Assembly (NCBI GenBank): GCA_024694125.1
Contig: JAILKE010000036.1
Location: 1 to 64,000 of the forward strand
Direction: 5' to 3'
Source of the DNA: Bacteroidales bacterium
GTDB taxonomy: Bacteria > Bacteroidota > Bacteroidia > Bacteroidales > UBA3663
Length of the DNA stretch: 64,000 bases
Positions 40,959 through 48,872 of the stretch are shown here, one piece after another. A program made the position numbers and the translations under genes. The notes below the pieces were generated by a model. That model was not told where the DNA came from. It was given only the letters and a program-made list of their open reading frames with translations, and ran no database searches. Every line of letters begins with the position of its first letter. The first letter of the stretch is position 1.

Positions 40959-41420
40959 TTACATCATTGCGATTAAGAAATTATCATATCCGAGTTTCTC
41001 GATGAAGTTGAGGTACTGGGCCTCCCACGCCATGTGATCCTTCTCTCCGTCGATCCACTTCTGAATCAGCTTCTGTGTGGGGTAGTCGTCGTTGAAGGCT
41101 ACAGCGAGTTCGCTCAACTGCTTGACAGCTTCGGGCTGGAAGTCCGACTCGATCTGCTTCTTCGGGTCATCGTAGAATGGGAATTCGGTGGTCTTCATTG
41201 CCTCCTGCAGGTCGGCAGGCTTGCAGCCCAGTTCCACCAGGCGGTTCAGGACCTCTTCGGCTTCGTCCCACTCCTCTTCGGCCTCCTCTTTCCACTTGTC
41301 GGCCAACTTGTTCCAACCCTGCAGGCGGCAATATGCAGAGAATGCAAAGTGTTGCTTGCTATTTCCAAACCAAACCGATCCTAACTCGGCAAACTGTTTC
41401 AAAGCTTCGTCTTTCGTCAT
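40959..41420 (-). CDS. ferritin-like helical protein
   Basis: FGNSKQHFAFSAYCRLQGWNKLADKWKEEAEEEWDEAEEVLNRLVELG...; helical acidic pattern. Confidence 0.6.
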   Translation of the reverse strand: MTKDEALKQFAELGSVWFGNSKQHFAFSAYCRLQGWNKLADKWKEEAEEEWDEAEEVLNRLVELGCKPADLQEAMKTTEFPFYDDPKKQIESDFQPEAVKQLSELAVAFNDDYPTQKLIQKWIDGEKDHMAWEAQYLNFIEKLGYDNFLIAMM

Positions 41421-41632
41421 AATCTTCTTCGTTTTAATTAAATAGGTAAATAATGATTGAATGAAATTTCCGTTTAAATGCGGATGATTCCTTGGAAGTT
41501 AGGCAAGTATCAACTTGCGAAACTTGGGAATGAAAATTTATTTTTTGCAAAGATACGGCTATTATTTTGTTCCAACAAATACAAAATTGTACAAAATTTG
41601 TCTTAAACGATATAAATTTGATTTTTTATTTG

Positions 41633-41640
41633 TATCTTTG
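41633..41640 (+). promoter_or_regulatory. -7 element TATCTTTG upstream of AraC-family gene
   Basis: Matches TAnnTTTG. Confidence 0.45.
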
Positions 41641-41705
41641 CACCAGTGAATACATTATTGATTACATAAATGCTCCATTTATAGTCAATCCAGCAATTGT
41701 GCAAT

Positions 41706-41772
41706 CAGTCCTTTGTCCTTTGTACTTAGTCCTTTGTCCTTTGTACTTCGTACTTCGTCCCTTTGTCCTTAA
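41706..41772. repeat. CCTTTGTCCTTTGTACTTAGT repeat array directly upstream of AraC-family gene
   Basis: Direct reading; same family as 16142-16220. Confidence 0.9.
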
Positions 41773-41777
41773 TTCTT

Positions 41778-42665
41778 ATGTTTACCCTCAAAGAAACCTG
41801 GCTGCAGAATTATGATGAACTTCCCTCCCGCGAGTGGGACGGGAAGATGATTTGTATGGCCTTGAACGCCGATATGTCGTTCAAGGCCAATACTACGTCA
41901 GGGTACAGCCTGCATTATTCCTTCACCATCGTGACGCGAGGGTGGTTGACCTTGTCCTACGGCGGCAAGCAGTACACCATCAGGCCCAACGATTTCTATA
42001 TCTATTCGCCGGGATTCTCCATCAATATCCTCGATGCCAGCAGCGACTATCAGTCGGTCTGCATATTGATAGACGAACAGACCGCCCTCGAGATTCCCAC
42101 CATCCGCCACTTGGTCAGCATAGCCTACCAGCCATTGGTCCTGATGGATGGCCCGATACGTACGTTGCCCCCTGCCGCGGCCGCTACGCTGGTGGCGCGC
42201 ATCCGTGAGATGATTGGGTACTACACATCGACCCATATCTACAAGTCGCAAGTGCTGCAGTTGCTGTTCTCCGTGTTCATCCTCGATGTGCAGAACCTGG
42301 TGGAGCATGTCTCCGCCGACCTCCAGCCGCCGCAGCGCGTGGAGGAGTTGTTCGTCACCTTCCTGCGCCTGTTGCAGAAGCATTTCGTCGAGCGTCACGA
42401 CATCGCCTATTACGCCGAACAGATGAATATCTCCACCGTCTATCTGTCGCGCATCGTGAAACAGATGACCGGCAGGACCGTGGGCGAGTACGTCAACCAG
42501 ATGTTGGCCATGGAGGCCACGTTCCTGCTGACCACTACGTCGGACAGCATCTCGCAGATAGCCGACCGGCTCCACTTCGCGGACATTGCATCCTTCAGCA
42601 AGTTCTACCTGCGCATGAAGGGAATGACGCCCAAGGAGTACCGCAGGCTCTCCCTGTCCAGGTAG
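41778..42665 (+). CDS. AraC family transcriptional regulator
   Basis: C-terminal HTH: YYAEQMNISTVYLSRIVKQMTGRTVGEYVNQML...ISQIADRLHFADIASFSKFYLRMKGMTPKEYR. Confidence 0.95.
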   Translation: MFTLKETWLQNYDELPSREWDGKMICMALNADMSFKANTTSGYSLHYSFTIVTRGWLTLSYGGKQYTIRPNDFYIYSPGFSINILDASSDYQSVCILIDEQTALEIPTIRHLVSIAYQPLVLMDGPIRTLPPAAAATLVARIREMIGYYTSTHIYKSQVLQLLFSVFILDVQNLVEHVSADLQPPQRVEELFVTFLRLLQKHFVERHDIAYYAEQMNISTVYLSRIVKQMTGRTVGEYVNQMLAMEATFLLTTTSDSISQIADRLHFADIASFSKFYLRMKGMTPKEYRRLSLSR

Positions 42666-42723
42666 CCTGTCGTTACTATTGGCCAATGCCCGGCGGGCTC
42701 GCAGCCTAAGTGCAGCGTAAGAC

Positions 42724-42760
42724 CAGCGTAAGTGATTTCACTTACTCTCCACTTACGCTG
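42724..42760. other. inverted repeat CAGCGTAAGTG...CACTTACGCTG after AraC-family gene
   Basis: 11-bp perfect arms. Confidence 0.85.
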
Positions 42761-43108
42761 ACGCTGTGCAGGACACTGGCAGGAGGGTCCCCAACAGTAG
42801 CCCCACCGATGGGATATGACATTTTGATAGCAAATTGTCAGCGGCGACCATCGGCCCCTCTATATATAAATAGGTATAAGGAAAGTTGAAAATGCGCCGT
42901 ACGGGTAGCTGAACATATCATTTTGTGACTGATTTGCAATGTGTAATGCGCAAATGTACAGAAAGTAAGAACCTGACTTTTTTCTGGCAAAACGAGGAAA
43001 AGTGGGGCCTTCTCAGACAAAAATATGTTATAAAACATGTTTTTTGATTAGCATATTTAGCAAAATAGGGCATAAATGAGGGGTTTTGATAAAAAAAAGA
43101 GTGCAAAC

Positions 43109-43141
43109 TATTGCACAATCGAAAAAAACACCCTACCTTTG
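43109..43141 (+). promoter_or_regulatory. promoter ATTG-N20-TACCTTTG of small secreted protein 1
   Basis: Bacteroidetes -33/-7 geometry; flanks shared with the promoter at 45013-45044. Confidence 0.65.
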
Positions 43142-43331
43142 CACTGTCAAAAAGAAAAAGCGACAAGCTCGATCCGGATGACAAAGCGTTATTGAAGTGT
43201 ATTGTATTTCTCATATATGATTGGATAAGTGTTGTTCTGGAAAGTAAGAGATTATAAAGGTAAATTTTTTTAGTTAAATTTAAGGTATCGTTTTAAGTTA
43301 TTAAGGTATCGTTAAAAAAGGTATTAGTGTT

Positions 43332-43784
43332 ATGAAAAAGGTTATGTTGATTGCAATGGCTCTTATCTCGTTGAGCATTGCTGATGTAAAGGCCGAAGGC
43401 GTAAAGAACGGTAATGATACCGTTAAAGGTATTGAGAACAATAATGTAGTAGAGGAAACTCAGGTGAATGCTGACTCCGTGATCTATAAGTTCCATATCC
43501 GCCTTCGCGACATGTACAAAGCTATGAAGCTGGACGTCGATCAGGTTGAGGAGCTCCGTTTCGCTAACAACGCAATGAGCCGCAACATCGCAAGACTGGC
43601 TCATGTTGATGCTGAGGATCGTCAGGAGAAACTCTCTACCATCTTGGCTCAGAATCTGGCTACCGTACATGAAATTGTTGACGAGGAGCAATATCGTGCT
43701 TACCTCTATCTGTTGAACAATGAGTTCAATAAGACTGGTTTGAACACCATCCTGTACGGCTACGAAGCTCTTGCAGCGAAGTAA
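43332..43784 (+). CDS. small secreted helical protein (paralogue 1)
   Basis: Signal peptide MKKVMLIAMALISLSIADVKAEG; homologous to 45210-45659. Confidence 0.85.
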   Translation: MKKVMLIAMALISLSIADVKAEGVKNGNDTVKGIENNNVVEETQVNADSVIYKFHIRLRDMYKAMKLDVDQVEELRFANNAMSRNIARLAHVDAEDRQEKLSTILAQNLATVHEIVDEEQYRAYLYLLNNEFNKTGLNTILYGYEALAAK

Positions 43785-43801
43785 AAACCTCTTTTGGATA
43801 T

Positions 43802-43845
43802 TAGGGTAAGACTGCCACTCTTAATGAGTTGCGGCCTTATTTTTT
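43802..43845 (+). terminator. probable terminator of small secreted protein 1
   Basis: TAAGACTGCCACTC..GAGTTGCGGCCTTA imperfect stem then T8. Confidence 0.6.
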
Positions 43846-43997
43846 TTGCCTGTTCACGTTCCGTGGATAGGCCTTTAATTTATACCAAATCCCTCAGTTA
43901 TTGTTATTGTTTTCGTTTCCGTCCGAAGTTTATTTTTTTTTGTTTGTTTCCGTCCGAAGTTTTTTTTCGTTTTCGTTATCGTTTTGGTACGAAGTTT

Positions 43998-44202
43998 ATT
44001 CTCCATTAATTGAAATCAATATACATTAATTCAGTCAGTTGTAGGGTATTCTCCATTAATCAACATTAATATACATTAATATACATTAATTCAGTCAGTT
44101 GGGGGAATATTCTCCATTAATTGAAATTAATATACATTAATTCAGTCAGTTGTTGGGTATTCTCCATTAATCAACATTAATATACATTAATTCAGTCAGT
44201 TG
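43998..44202. repeat. about 50-bp repeat ATTCTCCATTAAT(T/C)...ATACATTAATTCAGTCAGTTG x4
   Basis: Four tandem copies read directly. Confidence 0.95.
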
Positions 44203-44297
44203 ATGGGGTATTTTTCTTTTTTTTAATTGGATTCAATTCAGTTTATTCGAGGAACCATTAACCCTTATCCTTAAATTCTACCCTTTTAAGTTTGGCA

Positions 44298-44626
44298 GCA
44301 CGCCGAAGGTGTGCGAGAATACAGGCGGGGGTTTTTAACCCCCGCTCTCGATGAAGAGAGCGCAGGAGATTGTATCGGCACGCCGAAGGTGTGCTAAGAG
44401 TATAAAGGGGGCAACGCCCCCGGTGCGAACGTTATGTCAGCAGACATGGTGTGTTGGGTGTGTCTGTTGACCTGTTATGTGCCCGACATTATGTATCTGC
44501 GTTACGGGGACTTACGCCCCCTAAAAATTCTGTCGCACCTTCGGCGCTTGATACAATATACTGCCTGCTACTGTGGATAGCGGGGGCTTACGCCCTCGCC
44601 TGTATTCCCGCGGACCTTCGGCCCGC
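44298..44626. other. inverted pair of composite multi-hairpin elements
   Basis: Hairpins and linkers GAATACAGGC / ATTGTATC appear in mirrored order in both halves. Confidence 0.8.
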
Positions 44627-45011
44627 TGACTCAATTAACTACGAACGAAACAAACTTCGTACTAAAACGATAACGAAAACGAAAAACTCCCCTAAACTCT
44701 GAAACAAACTTCGTACTAAAACGATAACGAAAACGAAACAACTCTCTTACGCTCCTTTCTCTCTGCGAGATATAAATTTGTACGATTACTCTCATAATCC
44801 GTTTAAATCTTGTTCAATCCGTTCAATCTGTGTTCTTTTATTCGATCTGTTCGATCGGCGTTCTTTATCCAATATGGTGTCGCTTAGTGGCTAAATATCC
44901 TAATTTGCCTATGATTATGGACCTTTGACGATGTAATAACTGCTTAATTGACTACTATATATGACAAAATTTATTCAAAAACGCCCAAAAAACAAGAAAA
45001 TCTGCGCAAAC

Positions 45012-45044
45012 TATTGCACAAACTAAAAAAAGGTCGTAACTTTG
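45012..45044 (+). promoter_or_regulatory. promoter ATTG-N20-TAACTTTG of small secreted protein 2
   Basis: GCAAACTATTGCACAA shared with 43104-region promoter. Confidence 0.65.
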
Positions 45045-45209
45045 CATCGTCAAAAGGAAAAAAGCTCATCAGTGGATGAGTTCCGGATGACGGAGATGAT
45101 TTGAGTGGGAGACAGTGAAGGACAAGAAATCTAAGCGATGGAAATGATCAATCTCACATTTATTAATTTATTATTAAAACTGACTTATTAAATTTAAGGT
45201 ATTAGTGTT

Positions 45210-45659
45210 ATGAAAAAGGTTATGTTAGTTTTCGCAATGTCTGCCATGATAATGGCAGTTGCAACAGTTAAGGCTGAAGGTGCAGTTGAGCGTATCGCTA
45301 ATGACGCTGACAAGGTAGCTGTAGTAGAGGAGGACATGCAGAATGCTGACTCCGTGAACTATAAGATCCGCCTGCGCCTCCGCGACTTGAACAAGGTAAT
45401 GCGTCTCGATGCCGAGCAGGTCGAGAGCCTGCAGTTCACCTGCAGCGACTTGAGCCGTCGTGTATCACGCCTGCAGAAGGCTCCAGCTGACGAGCGTCAG
45501 GCTCTTCTCTCGGTTATCGTAGCAGAGAACCTCGCAGCTGTTCACGAACTGGTTACTCCAGCACAGTATCGTCAGTATCTCGCATACTTGAACCAGGAGT
45601 TCGTCAAGAACGGTCTGAACTCGGTACTCTTCAGCGACAATATGTTGGCCGATAAGTAA
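45210..45659 (+). CDS. small secreted helical protein (paralogue 2)
   Basis: MKKVMLVFAMSAMIMAVATVKAEG; homologous to 43332-43784. Confidence 0.88.
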   Translation: MKKVMLVFAMSAMIMAVATVKAEGAVERIANDADKVAVVEEDMQNADSVNYKIRLRLRDLNKVMRLDAEQVESLQFTCSDLSRRVSRLQKAPADERQALLSVIVAENLAAVHELVTPAQYRQYLAYLNQEFVKNGLNSVLFSDNMLADK

Positions 45660-45695
45660 TCCGAGGCACCCTATATATAGCCCATAAGAATAAGA

Positions 45696-45727
45696 AAGGA
45701 CAGACTCCCTGAGTCTGCCCTTTTTTT
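45696..45727 (+). terminator. Rho-independent terminator of small secreted protein 2
   Basis: GGACAGACTC-CCT-GAGTCTGCCC then T7 (one mismatch). Confidence 0.85.
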
Positions 45728-45909
45728 ATGAACATTCCTATTTGAACTATCCTTTACACTTTTATCAAGATAAAAATGTAGTTTGATTACACTTTTATCA
45801 AGATAATATGTCGATTGACAAATCTTATACTCCCGAGAGTATAGTTTTACTTATGTTTATTAATGAATAGTTGTCGTATGCATTGGTAAACTTTGATACT
45901 ATGTCCCCT

Positions 45910-47010
45910 TTATTCGCGGGAACACAGTGTGAGAATGGTCAGTTCGGGTTCAACGCCGATGCGGACGCGGGGACCGACACCGCCTATGCCTGTGTTGACA
46001 TAGATGAACTGAGGGTGCTCCGGCGTCGTGGACTTGAGGACAGAGCCATCGTCGGTGGTGCGGGCCGAGGCTTCGTATAGGCCGCTCCACTCGGGGTACT
46101 TCCATTTGGATGGGCTCCAGGAACCGATCTTGAACTGAGTGGCGTGCGTGTGGCCGGACAGAGTGAGGTCGATACCGGTGCGGGGCAGAATTTCCGAGCG
46201 CCAATGGGTAGGATTGTGCGAGAGCAAGATACTGAAGGTCTCGGCAGGAGCAGATTCCACGCAACGCATGGCGCGCGAGAGGTCTCCGTAGGTCGAGAAG
46301 GGCGGTTCGCCGATGTTCTCGACGCCCATCAGGGCTATGCAGTTGTCTGCCTGTGCCAATGAATCAGCTACAGGACGGCCATCGGTGCCGATGAGGATGC
46401 CCTCGTTGCGGAACAGGGTCCAGCCGGATTCGGTCTGCATGTCGCACAGTTGGTGCAGGTCAATGACCTTCTCGCGGGGAGACTTGTGGGTATAGTCGGC
46501 ATAGTCGTGGTTGCCCAGTATCGAATAGATGGGTATGAATCCGTTGCCGTCTCGGGCTGGTATATGTGCCAGACGATGCAGTACATCACGGAAGGGCTCA
46601 GCCTCGCAGGCTTGAGTGGTGACCAGATCGCCGGTGAAGACTATCAGGTCTGGCTGTTGCTCGCCTATGGCAGTGATGAGTTTGTCGTAGAAGGCATGGC
46701 CAGGTACCGAGTCGAACCAATCCAGGTGCATGTCCGAAATCTGGGCAATGCGCAGCCCATCGAATGACGCAGGAATGCGCGGAGACACTATGTTGGTCTG
46801 GGTGACCTGCAACTGGTGTCGTGTCACCAGATTGCCCCATATAGCTGCCGTAGCGACAATCAGTATTATGACTCCCATTGTAATCCAGTGTATCACCGCT
46901 GCTGTATGACGCTCCACGAAGATGCGTGAAGTCCAGTACACCACTTGTCCAAACAGAACAAACGGCAAAACACATATCACAATGATGAATGTATAAAATA
47001 GGATGCGCAT
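45910..47010 (-). CDS. membrane-anchored metallophosphoesterase
   Basis: RIAQISDMHLDWF, VFTGDLVTTQ, ILGNHDYAD, LSGHTHATQ motifs; start chosen at MRILFYTFIIV, excluding repeat-encoded upstream extension. Confidence 0.93.
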   Translation of the reverse strand: MRILFYTFIIVICVLPFVLFGQVVYWTSRIFVERHTAAVIHWITMGVIILIVATAAIWGNLVTRHQLQVTQTNIVSPRIPASFDGLRIAQISDMHLDWFDSVPGHAFYDKLITAIGEQQPDLIVFTGDLVTTQACEAEPFRDVLHRLAHIPARDGNGFIPIYSILGNHDYADYTHKSPREKVIDLHQLCDMQTESGWTLFRNEGILIGTDGRPVADSLAQADNCIALMGVENIGEPPFSTYGDLSRAMRCVESAPAETFSILLSHNPTHWRSEILPRTGIDLTLSGHTHATQFKIGSWSPSKWKYPEWSGLYEASARTTDDGSVLKSTTPEHPQFIYVNTGIGGVGPRVRIGVEPELTILTLCSRE

Positions 47011-47023
47011 AATAAATAATTTT

Positions 47024-47187
47024 AAAGGAATTGACAGGGAAGTGACAAAGAAGTGACAGGGAATTGACAGGGACGATACAAAAAGGAATTGACAAGGAAT
47101 TGACAGGAAAGTGACAGGGACGATACAAAAAGGAATTGACAAGGAATTGACAGGGAAGTGACAGGGACGATACAAAAGGAAAATTGA
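47024..47187. repeat. GGAATTGACAGGGAAGTGACA array with three GACAGGGACGATACAAAA modules spaced exactly 47 bp
   Basis: Modules begin at 47066, 47113, 47160. Confidence 0.95.
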
Positions 47188-47297
47188 CAAATAATAGAAA
47201 AGGACTATACAATGACATATTCAGAATTATCATCGAACAAATCACGTCCTTTTCAACTCGTATTTGTATTTTTAATTCTCCCTCCCTCTTAGGGAGG

Positions 47298-47382
47298 GTT
47301 GGGGAGAGTCCTCTGTTGGGGAGAGTCCTTTGTCGGGGAGAGTCCTTTGTTGGGGAGAGTCCTTTGTCGGGGAGAGTCCTCT
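47298..47382. repeat. 17-bp tandem repeat GTTGGGGAGAGTCCTTT x5
   Basis: Five exact-length units with T/C and T/C alternations. Confidence 0.96.
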
Positions 47383-47694
47383 AAAAAAACAACAGAGGCC
47401 CGTCTCTCGACGATCCTCTGCCTTTCTCTCATTTTATGAAGTTTTGTGGAATTACTCACGAGTGCAAAGATAGCTAATATTTTTTTAATTACCAAATAAA
47501 TCCTTGATAATTTTTAACAAATTATGTTGCAATATACACAAATTCGTCAAAAATGACTAATTTTGTATGGTCCAGTTTGTAACAGAATTGAAATATCAGC
47601 TCTTTTTTGTGCAATTGCACACGCTAAACCCCGTAACCTGATTGGAAAATAGGGATTTTTGCGTGTGCATATTTATACAAATTCCACAATAGGA

Positions 47695-48648
47695 TTACCA
47701 CTTGTAGGAGAGGCCGAAGCTGAGGAGCTCAGTGAACTGGAAGTAACCCCAGTCGCCGAACTTGTAGTCAGGGCCTACCGAATCGTCGAAACGAAGGTGG
47801 GTATAGAGCTTGGTCGAGAAGTACTGATTGAGAGGCATATCGAAGGTGTTCTCCCAGTCAAATACGGTATAGACATTGCCCTTGTACTTGCCGCAGTCAT
47901 AGAGAGGTGAGAAGTAGGTGGCCTGTGATGACCAGGTCAGGTACTTGCAGACCTTCCAGTCCATAGATGCCTTGGCGCTCACACCGAAGTCGTACAGGTT
48001 GTAGTCGTAAGAGTTGCGCAGACCGAAAGCCGATGCGTTGATGCGGCCGTCGTCATAGACGCCCTCTACGTCGCCGCTGGCGTTGACAGTGCGCTTGTAT
48101 GGATTGTTGACGAACTTCAAGTTGTAGGCCAAGGGACTCATGAAGATGGTCCATGAGATGTTCTCCAGTGACTTTTTGTAGTCCATACCGAGCGAGAGGG
48201 TGAAGTAGGCAGGGTTCATGAACTTGGACAACTCCTCGTCAACGTTGGTCTTGTAACCAGGGCAGAACTGAGTCTGGCCGATGGCCTGCAGGGTGTAGTA
48301 CCAGTCGCCGGCAGCCTTGTAGCCGAACTTCGTGGTGTACTTGATGTAGTCATTGTTGGTCATATAGTTGTGGCAGGTGTCGGATGGAGTAGTGACAAAT
48401 CCGAGTTTGCCTTCCAACTTGTTGTCCCAAGTGAAGTCTTCGTACTTGTAGTTGAAGGTATAGTCGGCAGTAGCCAAAAGCGAGAAGTTGCTCTCGCCGC
48501 CCTTATACCAGTTCTTGCTGACGAAACCCTGAGTGAATTGTAGTGAAGCACCGCCATTAGTGGTCCAGCGGCTGTCTGATGCAGGATCAGCTGCAAACGT
48601 AGTTACAGTGGTGGCCATCAGGAGGGCCAAAGTAAATGCTCTTTTCAT
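47695..48648 (-). CDS. DUF3078 family outer membrane protein
   Basis: FVSKNWYKGGESNFSLLATADYTFNYKYEDFTWDNKLEGKLGF typical of this family; C-terminal SYKW. Confidence 0.85.
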   Translation of the reverse strand: MKRAFTLALLMATTVTTFAADPASDSRWTTNGGASLQFTQGFVSKNWYKGGESNFSLLATADYTFNYKYEDFTWDNKLEGKLGFVTTPSDTCHNYMTNNDYIKYTTKFGYKAAGDWYYTLQAIGQTQFCPGYKTNVDEELSKFMNPAYFTLSLGMDYKKSLENISWTIFMSPLAYNLKFVNNPYKRTVNASGDVEGVYDDGRINASAFGLRNSYDYNLYDFGVSAKASMDWKVCKYLTWSSQATYFSPLYDCGKYKGNVYTVFDWENTFDMPLNQYFSTKLYTHLRFDDSVGPDYKFGDWGYFQFTELLSFGLSYKW

Positions 48649-48872
48649 TTTTAGTATTTATTTAGGATTTAGCTATGCAAAAATAGGAATTAAAAGTTAA
48701 AAAGTGCAAACGAAAACCATAATTGAGCACGGAATGCACTTTTTATCAAGGATGTGCGTCCGGTTTGATAAACGCAATTGGCAATTATTTCGGGTTTTGG
48801 AAGTCATAAACAATATCCCTGCTTCGCCATCGGACAAAAGAGAGCGGAGCAGGGATTAGGGATGATCAATGA

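Noticed and set aside
43332-45659. Composite transposon bounded by the paralogous genes
   Set aside because: No transposase, no target-site duplication seen, and the genes are in direct orientation with their own promoters; gene duplication is simpler.
47011-47190. N-terminal extension of the metallophosphoesterase (MSIFLLYRPCHFPVNSLSIPF...)
   Set aside because: Direct translation of the GTCACTTCC repeat array; MRILFYTFIIV is a normal start. Same reasoning for ORFs 17963-18157, 17788-18114 and 18204-18395.
47298-47382. G-quadruplex
   Set aside because: GGGG runs are separated by 13-nt linkers, too long for a confident quadruplex call.
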